The translations under genes were made by a program, and so were the position numbers. This document shows positions 1 through 5,720 of a DNA stretch of 5,836 nt, in pieces; position 1 is the first letter of the stretch; each line of letters opens with the position of its first letter. The notes under the pieces are model-generated. The model saw nothing but the letters and a program-made list of their open reading frames with translations. It was not told the DNA's origin and searched no databases. Origin of the DNA: Erysipelotrichaceae bacterium (lineage in GTDB: Bacteria > Bacillota_I > Bacilli_A > Erysipelotrichales > Erysipelotrichaceae); assembly GCA_900770275.1 (NCBI GenBank), contig CAAGJS010000038.1:1-5836 (forward strand), read 5' to 3'.

Positions 1-70
1 CGTCGTCGGCTCCGCCATCACGCGTCCGTATGAAATCACCAAGACCTTCATGAAGGCGCTGGAGGATTAA
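1..70 (+). CDS. nanE: N-acetylmannosamine-6-phosphate 2-epimerase, C-terminal end (partial)
   Basis: Only the last 22 codons are present; the gene begins before the window. The frame starting at base 2 reads VVGSAITRPYEITKTFMKAL followed by ED and a TAA stop at 68-70. The G-(S/G)-A-I-T-R-P-x-x-I-T-x-x-F pattern is the characteristic end of NanE, a TIM-barrel enzyme in which this strand-helix lies at the phosphate-binding end of the barrel. NanE converts ManNAc-6-phosphate to GlcNAc-6-phosphate in the cytoplasm during sialic-acid catabolism. The stop overlaps the start of the following ROK kinase by one base (TAATG), which implies one operon and translational coupling. A nanE-nanK order is common, and this supports both calls. 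The fragment is short, so another TIM-barrel epimerase cannot be fully excluded. Confidence 0.75.
   Translation, partial: VVGSAITRPYEITKTFMKALED
61..65 (+). promoter_or_regulatory. Shine-Dalgarno site for the ROK kinase, inside the end of nanE
   Basis: GGAGG lies four bases before the ATG at 70, within the last codons of the upstream epimerase. The short spacing and the overlapping TAATG suggest that ribosomes finishing nanE re-initiate on the kinase. It also fixes the kinase start at 70. Confidence 0.7.
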
Positions 71-951
71 TGGCCCGCATCGGTTTACTGGATATCGGCG
101 GCACGTCCATCAAAAGCGGCGTTATTGAAAATAATTTCCTGATCCCCGGCGATACAATTCCTACCTGTGCAAAGGACGGGGCGGGCCAGGTAATTCTCAG
201 GGCAGAAGATCTGCTCAAAAAGGCAAAAGATCTCGATGCCATCGGCATCAGTACCTGCGGCCAGGTGGACCCAAAGACCGGATCCATCGCCTATGCCAAC
301 GACAATATGCCCGGCTATACCGGCATGCCCGTAAAGAAGAAGTTCGAAGACTGCTTTCATGTGCCATGCGCCGTACTGAATGATGCCTATGCGGCCGCCG
401 CCGGTGAACATGCTTGCGGAGCCGCCAGAGGTGTATCCGATTTTCTGTGCATCACATATGGAACCGGCATCGGTGCAGGCATCTGGCTGAACGGGGCACC
501 GTACTATGGCGCCGGCCCTAACGCTGGCATCATGGCGGGCGGAATGGTGGTGCACGCCGAAAAGAAAGAGGATCCCTGGGCAGGAAGCTATGAAAAAGCC
601 GCCTCAACGACGGCATTGCTGAAGATGGCACAGCAGGCGGATCCTTCCATTGCCAATGGACGCATGTTCATGGAAAAAGTGAAAGATGATCTCAGTCTCA
701 TGAACGTACTGACCCGCTGGACAGAAGAGATCGCCATCGGCCTTTGTTCCTATGCGGCCGTATATAACATTCCTCTGTTCGTACTTGGCGGAGGCATCAT
801 GGAACAGCCGATCGTGTTTGAAAAAACAGAAGAATCCTTCGCAAAGCACCTGATCCCCGGCTTCCGCGGCATTCAGCTGAAAAAAGCAGAACTGGGCAAC
901 CAGGCAGGACTCTATGGTGCCGCTGCCGCCGCCGAAGCTCTGCTTGCCTGA
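70..951 (+). CDS. nanK: ROK-family sugar kinase, probable N-acetylmannosamine kinase (zinc-site-lacking form)
   Basis: This is a complete 293-residue ROK kinase, of normal family length. Visible landmarks are the N-terminal ATP-phosphate loop D-I-G-G-T (residues 8-12), the G-I-S-T-C-G-Q-V-D strand (59-67), the catalytic Asp in L-N-D-A (D105) followed by A-A-A-A-G-E, and the second phosphate loop G-T-G-I-G-A-G (131-137). The canonical ROK substrate motif E-x-G-H and the C-x-C-x(4)-C zinc knuckle are both absent; the equivalent stretch (152-180) reads A-G-I-M-A-G-G-M-V-V and then D-P-W-A-G-S-Y-E. Non-canonical, zinc-free NanK enzymes are known, as I recall from Staphylococcus aureus, so this need not mean loss of activity. 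The expected reaction is ATP-dependent phosphorylation of ManNAc at O6 in the cytoplasm. The ManNAc assignment rests mainly on the coupled nanE; the sequence alone supports a ROK hexokinase of uncertain sugar specificity. A rho-independent terminator follows at 1010. Confidence 0.8.
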   Translation: MARIGLLDIGGTSIKSGVIENNFLIPGDTIPTCAKDGAGQVILRAEDLLKKAKDLDAIGISTCGQVDPKTGSIAYANDNMPGYTGMPVKKKFEDCFHVPCAVLNDAYAAAAGEHACGAARGVSDFLCITYGTGIGAGIWLNGAPYYGAGPNAGIMAGGMVVHAEKKEDPWAGSYEKAASTTALLKMAQQADPSIANGRMFMEKVKDDLSLMNVLTRWTEEIAIGLCSYAAVYNIPLFVLGGGIMEQPIVFEKTEESFAKHLIPGFRGIQLKKAELGNQAGLYGAAAAAEALLA

Positions 952-1009
952 AAAAAAATAACAGAAATTTAGAAACAATATAGGAACAAATAGACAACCA
1001 TATTTCCAT

Positions 1010-1035
1010 GCAATCCGAAAGGATTGCTTTTCTTA
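1010..1035 (+). terminator. Rho-independent terminator of the nanE-nanK operon
   Basis: A perfect 7-bp stem, GCAATCC (1010-1016) with GGATTGC (1021-1027), closes a GAAA tetraloop and runs straight into TTTTCTT. It lies 58 bases after the kinase stop. The T-run is only on the plus strand, so it serves the nan operon and not the converging HAD gene. A further inverted pair, CCATGC (1006-1011) and GCATGG (1040-1045), brackets it and partly competes with the stem. Confidence 0.85.
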
Positions 1036-1067
1036 TTAAGCATGGAAGAATATTATTTCCTTCGCTT

Positions 1068-1862
1068 CTACAGGATATTCAGCTGTCGGAAAAACTGTGT
1101 AATCCCTTCTTCCTTGACAGAAGGACATACATAGGGGACCGCAGCCTTCACGTCCTCTGTACTGTTGCCCATGGCCACACCGATCCCTGCCATCCTGAGC
1201 ATCGGTACATCGTTTCCTCCATCTCCAAAGGCAATGGCCTGTTCTTTCTGAAGGCCGAAATATGACAGTATTGTTTCGACTCCAATATTTTTTCCTGACC
1301 CCTTCGGAATGATATCGACGGCTCTTGGCCACCAGGCAGTGATCTCAGCGCCATTAACACCGTTGAGCACGGCATCGTATTCCTCTTTGACGCAGCCGCA
1401 CATGATCTGATAGATGTCCTCTGTTTCCAGAAAGGAATCAAAGTCCGGATCCTTCCTGGGAACCTGTCCCGAAATTCCAAAGTAGTCAATCAGATTCCGA
1501 TCGGCGCCATTGCATAAAAACCGGTTCCTGCCGGCAACGACACAGGGATGATGAATCCGTTCCGCATTGGCGACGATCCTGACGACATCTGCAGATGGAA
1601 TGCAGCACGAATGAATGATATTTCCATCTTTGTCATAACAGCAGGAACCATTGAAGGTCATATACGCATCGAAGGATACGCCTTCAAACGCCGGCACTCT
1701 AAAAGGGGGCCTGCCGGTCGCAATCACGAGACGGATTCCCTTCTCATGCAGCGTGATCAGCGTCTGACGCATGGTCTCCGTCATCTTTCTCCAGTCCATA
1801 TCAACAAGCGTCCCATCGATGTCAAAGAACGCAATCTGAATGTCTGTTTCCGTATTTGTCAT
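1068..1862 (-). CDS. HAD-superfamily hydrolase, Cof-type (sugar-phosphate/phosphosugar phosphatase-like)
   Basis: This is a 264-residue protein, typical of the Cof/YidA class (C2 cap) of HAD phosphatases. Motif I is F-F-D-I-D-G-T-L-V (nucleophile D14, acid/base D16). Motif II is I-A-T-G-R (T49). Motif III is the Lys of P-K-G-S-G-K (K191), and motif IV is F-G-D-G-G-N-D-V-P-M-L (D214 and D218, Mg2+ ligands), so all catalytic residues are present. The region between motifs II and III (about 60-185) is the cap that sets substrate specificity. Expected activity is cytoplasmic hydrolysis of a small phosphorylated metabolite such as a sugar phosphate or FMN/PLP; the substrate cannot be read from sequence. 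The start at 1862 is chosen because motif I then lies about 13 residues in, as is usual. A longer in-frame reading to 1979 would run through the neighbouring sulfatase start and has no ribosome site. The gene ends in TAG and faces the nan operon tail to tail; it shows no clear terminator of its own. Confidence 0.88.
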   Translation of the reverse strand: MTNTETDIQIAFFDIDGTLVDMDWRKMTETMRQTLITLHEKGIRLVIATGRPPFRVPAFEGVSFDAYMTFNGSCCYDKDGNIIHSCCIPSADVVRIVANAERIHHPCVVAGRNRFLCNGADRNLIDYFGISGQVPRKDPDFDSFLETEDIYQIMCGCVKEEYDAVLNGVNGAEITAWWPRAVDIIPKGSGKNIGVETILSYFGLQKEQAIAFGDGGNDVPMLRMAGIGVAMGNSTEDVKAAVPYVCPSVKEEGITQFFRQLNIL

Positions 1863-1868
1863 GGGCTC

Positions 1869-1874
1869 ATTATA
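1869..1874 (-). promoter_or_regulatory. Putative -10 box of the HAD phosphatase gene
   Basis: On the minus strand a consensus TATAAT lies six bases before the ATG at 1862. A start site about seven bases downstream would fall at or next to the ATG, giving a leaderless or nearly leaderless message, and indeed no good Shine-Dalgarno precedes this ATG (only a weak GAG). I see no convincing -35 at 16-18 bp spacing, so a chance match in this AT-richer gap remains possible. Confidence 0.4.
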
Positions 1875-1902
1875 TCCATCATTTTCTTCATCTTCCTCAG
1901 AA

Positions 1903-1911
1903 TGATAGAAT
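1903..1911 (+). promoter_or_regulatory. Putative extended -10 promoter of the sulfatase gene
   Basis: TGATAGAAT is an extended -10 (TGn plus TAGAAT). The -35 position 17 bp upstream (TTTCTT, 1883-1888) is poor, which extended -10 promoters tolerate. Transcription would begin near 1918, leaving a leader of about 18 bases that just includes the ribosome site. It lies back to back with the proposed HAD promoter in a 73-bp divergent gap, so one regulator could affect both. I found no clear operator palindrome. Confidence 0.45.
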
Positions 1912-1921
1912 CGAGACAAAC

Positions 1922-1927
1922 AGGAGG
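1922..1927 (+). promoter_or_regulatory. Strong Shine-Dalgarno site of the sulfatase gene
   Basis: AGGAGG is followed by eight bases and then the ATG at 1936. This fixes the sulfatase start and argues against the minus-strand HAD gene extending upstream across this site. Confidence 0.85.
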
Positions 1928-1935
1928 TTGGTGCC

Positions 1936-3570
1936 ATGTCATCTGCAAATTCTTCCCGTCCCAATATTCTGCTGATCATTGCGGATCAGCTTCGGCATGA
2001 CTTTATCGGTGCCTATCAGCCGGACTCTTCACGTTTCATGAAGACGCCAAATCTCGATGCGCTGGCAAAGGATGGCTGCCTGTTTGAGAGAGCCTATTCG
2101 CCTAATCCCGTGTGCATTCCTGCCCATTCCAATCTTCTGACCGGGCTGCCTGCCAGATTCCATGGCTTCGATGACAATTACTTCGGACCTTCCGCAAAGC
2201 CGATGCCCTGGTATCTGCCGACATTTCCACAGATCCTCAATGATGCCGGCTATCATACTGCCGCCATCGGCAAGATGCATTTTCAGCCGGACCGCCGCAG
2301 CACCGGCTTCGATCTGTTTCTCAACCAGGATGAAGTCGTCAGTGACATTTCCGAAGATGACTATGCCCTGGAACTAAGAGAAAAGGGATATCGGAACATT
2401 GGATCCTATCATGGCGTAAGGAATGTACTGTATATGCAGCCGCAGGAATCATTTCTTCCCGAAGAACTTCATGGATCGCACTGGGTCGCGGATCACTGCA
2501 TTGAATTTCTGAACGATCAGACTTCCAGTCCAAAACCATTTCTGCTGTGTGCCGGCTTCATTCATCCCCATCCTCCCTTCGATATTCCACCTTCCCGGGC
2601 ACACCTGTACGATGGAAAGATACCCGCAAGATGGCATACAGATACGCCTCTGTCGAAGCTTGCCATTGAAAATCAGACACTTGCCGATCTGCCGGATGAG
2701 GAATCGATCAATCGCATGAGGGAACTGTATGCCTGCGCGATTTCCTGTGTTGATTTCAACGTTGGCAGAATCATTCAGGCCCTGAAAGATACCGGTGCCT
2801 ATGAAAATACGCTGATTCTGTTTCTCTCGGATCATGGCGAAATGCTCGGGGATCTTGACACATATCAGAAATTCCTTCCGTATGAGCCAAGCAGCCATGT
2901 CCCCTTCATTCTTCGCTGGCCAGGACACTTTACCGGCGGAATGCATGATCGCCGTTTCATTGATCTGAACGATGTTCTGCCAACCCTGCTGGATGCGGCC
3001 GGTATTTCCTATCCGGGGCCGTATGAACTTCCCGGCTGCTCGCTGAACAGACATACCAAAGACAGACGTTATCAGTACATCGAACACCAGCATGGCTGCC
3101 GCAGATGGTGTGCGATTCTTGATGACCGTTATATGTTCGTTCATTATTACGGAGACAGGGAACAGCTATTCGATCTGAAGAACGATGCTGAAGAAACGCA
3201 TGATCTGCTTTACGGATCAGTCGATCCGAAAGCGGTTGAGATCAGTAATTCGCTGCGCGAAGTACTGTTAAATTATGAGGAAAAATGGGGACTTCCAGGA
3301 ATGGTTCAAAACCATCAGTTCATCGAAGAGCCGACGATGGAAATCCATCCATATTACGAAGGCTGCTATCCCCATACAACCATCCGCTATCCTGGTGACG
3401 CTCAAATGGTTGATCCGCTCGAAGATGAAATACTGAAGGCAATCGCCAATGAGCCGACGGTTCATCTCTCTCGTCTTCACATTCATGACCGACTGATCAG
3501 GGAAGCCGGTTTTACGGAAGAGCGCTACCAGAAGCTGATGGAGAAGGCAAAGAAGATCAACCGTTTCTGA
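1936..3570 (+). CDS. Cytoplasmic type I sulfatase (formylglycine-dependent, alkaline-phosphatase fold) with variant C-I-P-A-H signature
   Basis: This is a 544-residue sulfatase. The N-terminal P-N-I-L-L-I-I-A-D-Q-L-R-H-D carries metal ligands D17 and Q18. The active-site signature is C60-I-P-A-H64-S-N-L-L-T-G, where the family has C-x-P/A-x-R-x(3)-L-T-G. C60 is the residue expected to become formylglycine, but the Arg is His here (codon CAT at 2125-2127). H-P-H-P-P-F (210-215) and S-D-H-G-E-M-L-G-D (298-306; D299 and H300) plus K312 complete the expected metal/sulfate site. The sulfatase core ends near residue 450, after the usual F-D-L-K-N-D-A-E-E segment, and about 93 further residues follow. 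There is no signal peptide, so the enzyme should act in the cytoplasm on an imported sulfated sugar; the exact sugar is unknown. The anaerobic maturase needed for C60 is the next gene, on the opposite strand, with overlapping 3' ends. Phosphonate monoester hydrolases share this fold and are an alternative. Confidence 0.88.
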   Translation: MSSANSSRPNILLIIADQLRHDFIGAYQPDSSRFMKTPNLDALAKDGCLFERAYSPNPVCIPAHSNLLTGLPARFHGFDDNYFGPSAKPMPWYLPTFPQILNDAGYHTAAIGKMHFQPDRRSTGFDLFLNQDEVVSDISEDDYALELREKGYRNIGSYHGVRNVLYMQPQESFLPEELHGSHWVADHCIEFLNDQTSSPKPFLLCAGFIHPHPPFDIPPSRAHLYDGKIPARWHTDTPLSKLAIENQTLADLPDEESINRMRELYACAISCVDFNVGRIIQALKDTGAYENTLILFLSDHGEMLGDLDTYQKFLPYEPSSHVPFILRWPGHFTGGMHDRRFIDLNDVLPTLLDAAGISYPGPYELPGCSLNRHTKDRRYQYIEHQHGCRRWCAILDDRYMFVHYYGDREQLFDLKNDAEETHDLLYGSVDPKAVEISNSLREVLLNYEEKWGLPGMVQNHQFIEEPTMEIHPYYEGCYPHTTIRYPGDAQMVDPLEDEILKAIANEPTVHLSRLHIHDRLIREAGFTEERYQKLMEKAKKINRF

Positions 3571-4651
3571 AGATGGACGCAATCATTCCAAGCTCCGCTT
3601 GATATTTTTCCAGAAACCTGCGATACCCGCAGAAATTACGATCAAAATAGCAGACATTCAGTCTCTTGCATTGTCTGTGACAGATTCCTTCAAACCTGCA
3701 GTCAGAACACTGACTGCATTTTCTTCGTGGTTCCTTCAGAAACTTCTTCAGAGCTTTGCTGTTAGAAAGCTGCCGCGGCGACTGCTCAGATCCATTTCCC
3801 ATATAAAAGCGATCGAGGCAGTAAAAGTCACATGGATAGCAGCTTCCATCCGCCTCCATCACAAACTGAGAAGAACATTTTCCAAGGAATCCGCACTGCT
3901 CAGGCAAATGCCCGGCAAATAACAGAATCAGATTATCAAACAGTGACACATGAAACTCTCTTTGCGCCTTCAGATCCTCAAACCAGAGGGGAAAAATCTG
4001 ATCATAGAACGAGAAGAATTCTTCTGGTTTCAGGGCCATTGGATCATTTTCACAGGAAGGAATACATGGCGTGAGCTGTACATAGGACAGATTATTCCTT
4101 CGTACCCAGTCCCAGTATTCCTGCGGATGTTGGGAAAGCTTTGATGTAAGAACACTGAGAACATTGAATTCCACGCCAGCGCATCTGAGAAGTTCAAGGC
4201 TGTTCATCACTTTCTCATAGGTGCCATTTCCATACGCATCGATTCGGAAATGATCATGAATCATTTCAGGACCATCAATGGAAATTCCCACGAGGAAGAC
4301 ATTCTGTTTCAGAAATTCAATCCACTCCTGGTCCAGAAGAATTCCATTGGTCTGAATGCTGTAATGCACATGATGAAAATCCTTTTTCTTCCGGTTCACA
4401 TAATCGACGAATTTTCGATACCAGCCCAGCCCGGCACAGGTCGGCTCCCCTCCCTGAAAGGCAAACTGAATCGTCGTTTCCGTCTTGAAATAGCCAAGAA
4501 CCTGATCAATCAGACGCATCATGACATCTTCCCTCATGACACCATGATTCGCTGTCTCTCTATGTGCCGATTCTTCTTCATAAAAGCAGTATCTGCACCT
4601 GAGCGTGCATGTAGAAGATGCCGGTTTGATCAATGCACTGAAATGATTCAT
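3557..4651 (-). CDS. Anaerobic sulfatase-maturating enzyme (anSME), radical SAM/SPASM
   Basis: This 364-residue radical-SAM enzyme oxidises the active-site Cys (or Ser) of a sulfatase to C-alpha-formylglycine without oxygen, in the cytoplasm. The radical-SAM cluster motif is C15-x3-C19-x2-C22 near the N-terminus. F-Q-G-G-E-P (65-70) and S-I-D-G-P (124-128) are family strands of the partial barrel. The C-terminal part holds the auxiliary-cluster cysteines: C253, C259, C274, then C312, C315, C318, C324, C328 and C341. D275, in Y-P-C-D-F-Y, matches the catalytic Asp described for the clostridial enzyme. Length is normal for anSME (about 370). The ATG at 4651 is preferred because GAGGTG lies just before it; a GTG at 4663 would overlap that site. 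It is convergent with the sulfatase, overlapping by 14 bases, and is very probably its maturase. Other SPASM peptide-modifying enzymes are the alternative, but the adjacent sulfatase makes anSME clear. Confidence 0.92.
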   Translation of the reverse strand: MNHFSALIKPASSTCTLRCRYCFYEEESAHRETANHGVMREDVMMRLIDQVLGYFKTETTIQFAFQGGEPTCAGLGWYRKFVDYVNRKKKDFHHVHYSIQTNGILLDQEWIEFLKQNVFLVGISIDGPEMIHDHFRIDAYGNGTYEKVMNSLELLRCAGVEFNVLSVLTSKLSQHPQEYWDWVRRNNLSYVQLTPCIPSCENDPMALKPEEFFSFYDQIFPLWFEDLKAQREFHVSLFDNLILLFAGHLPEQCGFLGKCSSQFVMEADGSCYPCDFYCLDRFYMGNGSEQSPRQLSNSKALKKFLKEPRRKCSQCSDCRFEGICHRQCKRLNVCYFDRNFCGYRRFLEKYQAELGMIASIFRNG

Positions 4652-4655
4652 ATAA

Positions 4656-4661
4656 CACCTC
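4656..4661 (-). promoter_or_regulatory. Shine-Dalgarno site that decides the anSME start
   Basis: Minus-strand GAGGTG is followed by TTAT and then the ATG at 4651. It overlaps the codons of the alternative GTG start at 4663, which therefore has no usable site of its own. Confidence 0.7.
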
Positions 4662-4684
4662 ACAGATTCATCTTACCCAGCCTT

Positions 4685-4717
4685 AGAAAAAGACGCATCG
4701 GTGGTTTCCGGTGCGTC
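4685..4717 (-). terminator. Rho-independent terminator of the methionine transport operon
   Basis: On the minus strand a 10-bp stem (4717-4708 with 4701-4692, one G-T wobble, 6-base loop) is followed directly by TTTTTCT (4691-4685). It lies about 40 bases after the metQ stop and separates metQ from anSME, which reads in the same direction 34 bases further on. The rest of the 106-base gap shows only a weak -10-like TAAGAT (4675-4670) that could start anSME. Confidence 0.88.
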
Positions 4718-4757
4718 CCTGATATTTTCTATTGAATGATCTGTCAGGCAGTCTTCA

Positions 4758-5654
4758 TTACTGAACAGCCGGGATAACAGAACCATCCGACCATGTGGAT
4801 GTAATGAAGTTCTTGATATCATCGGAAGTCAGTACTTCTGCCAGAGCCTGGATACGAGGATCATCCTTGAGATCCGAACGGGTAACGAGAATGTTGACAT
4901 ACGGGTTGGAAGAATCAGCCTGCTCGAGGAGGAGTGCATCTTCAGACGGCTTCAGACCTGCAGCGATCGCATAGTTACCGTTGATTGCGACAAGATCAGC
5001 CTGATCGTCATCGAGCGTGTTGGTCAGCTGTTCCGGATTGACTTCGATCGAGAAATCATAGTTGTGAGGGTTGTCAACGATGTCTTCCTTCGTAGCCGTC
5101 AGTTCATCGACGCCATCCTTCAGCGTGATCAGGCCAGCCTTGGCAAGGATCGAAAGAATACGGCCATGGTCAGCGACCGAGTTGGAAGTAACGATGTGTG
5201 CGCCATCCGGCAGCTCATCGAGAGACTTGTACTTCTTGGAATAGAATCCAAACGGCTCAATTTCTACGCCGCAGACATTGACCAGATCGTAGCCGTTTTC
5301 AGCAACTTCGTTATCGAAGAACGGAACATGCTGGAAGAAGTTCGCATCCGCATCACCATCGTTAACGGCGCGGTTCGGTGTGTAATAATCTTCGGTCTCG
5401 ATGATATCGAGCTTGATGTTGTACTTCTCAAGAAGAATCGGAGCTGCCGCATTGAGAATGACTTCATGCGGGTTAGCCGTCGCAATGACGGACAGAGTCT
5501 GCGGCTCAGCAGCTGTCGTGGAAGCGGCTGCCGCTGCATCAGTGCTTGCGGCTGCGGCCGTGGAAGCTGCAGCGGATGAAGAGCTGCCGCATGCGGCGAG
5601 AGACAGTGCCAGAATACCGGATGTTACTGCGCTAGCTAATTTCTTGATGTTCAT
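4758..5654 (-). CDS. metQ: Methionine ABC transporter substrate-binding lipoprotein (NlpA/MetQ family)
   Basis: This 298-residue lipoprotein captures methionine outside the membrane and delivers it to MetI/MetN. Residues 1-22 are a lipoprotein signal peptide (K-K, hydrophobic core, lipobox L-A-A-C22), so C22 should be lipidated. A low-complexity Ser/Ala/Thr linker spans about 24-49. The mature domain shows the NlpA hallmarks A-N-P-H-E-V-I-L (60-67), E-D-Y-Y-T-P-N-R-A (88-96) and D-A-D-A-N-F-F-Q-H-V (101-110), with length normal for the family. The ATG at 5654 has an AGAGG site about eight bases upstream. It is the last gene of an operon after metI (67-base gap, counting from stop to start) and is followed by a terminator. 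Close relatives can bind D-methionine or short Met-containing peptides, so the exact ligand is inferred; the metI neighbour makes methionine the best call. Any SAM or T-box riboswitch would lie upstream of metN, outside the window. Confidence 0.9.
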   Translation of the reverse strand: MNIKKLASAVTSGILALSLAACGSSSSAAASTAAAASTDAAAAASTTAAEPQTLSVIATANPHEVILNAAAPILLEKYNIKLDIIETEDYYTPNRAVNDGDADANFFQHVPFFDNEVAENGYDLVNVCGVEIEPFGFYSKKYKSLDELPDGAHIVTSNSVADHGRILSILAKAGLITLKDGVDELTATKEDIVDNPHNYDFSIEVNPEQLTNTLDDDQADLVAINGNYAIAAGLKPSEDALLLEQADSSNPYVNILVTRSDLKDDPRIQALAEVLTSDDIKNFITSTWSDGSVIPAVQ

Positions 5655-5690
5655 TTTTCTTTCCTCTTTCGTTTATTTTCTTGTTTGTTT

Positions 5691-5707
5691 TTCCCTGCTC
5701 AGGGGAA
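5691..5707 (-). other. Small hairpin in the metI-metQ spacer
   Basis: The minus strand can fold TTCCC with GGGAA, continued by TG with CA after a one-base bulge and a two-base loop (or as a perfect CCCTG/CAGGG with two-base loop). It is followed by A's, not T's, so it is not a terminator. It may be an mRNA stability or processing element protecting the metQ 5' end, since binding proteins are often needed in excess over permeases, or it may have no function. Confidence 0.35.
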
Positions 5708-5720
5708 TCGGTTGTCTTGT

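Noticed and set aside
1863..1979. Upstream in-frame extension of the HAD phosphatase to starts at 1937 or 1979
   Set aside because: It would overlap the sulfatase start and ribosome site, adds an acidic non-family leader, and has no Shine-Dalgarno; the 1862 start places motif I correctly.
2449..3144. Long open frame (231 codons) antisense to the sulfatase
   Set aside because: It lies wholly opposite a gene with clear catalytic motifs, has no recognisable domain, and its composition looks like a reverse reading of the sulfatase.
4652..4663. GTG start for anSME at 4663
   Set aside because: The GAGGTG ribosome site overlaps this codon and is well placed for the ATG at 4651.
4250..4735. 161-codon plus-strand open frame opposite the anSME N-terminus
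   Set aside because: It is fully antisense to the radical-SAM cluster motif region and runs through the metQ terminator.
5064..5579. 171-codon plus-strand open frame opposite metQ
   Set aside because: It is the reverse reading of metQ, including its Ala/Ser linker, which produces Cys/Gly-rich nonsense; metQ itself has a signal peptide and family motifs.
5501..5590. GC-rich repetitive stretch as a possible repeat or recombination site
   Set aside because: It is simply the Ala/Ser/Thr codons of the lipoprotein linker in metQ, common after lipoboxes in Firmicutes.
5691..5707. metI-metQ spacer hairpin as a terminator or attenuator
   Set aside because: The stem is short and followed by A's on the coding strand, with no T-run.
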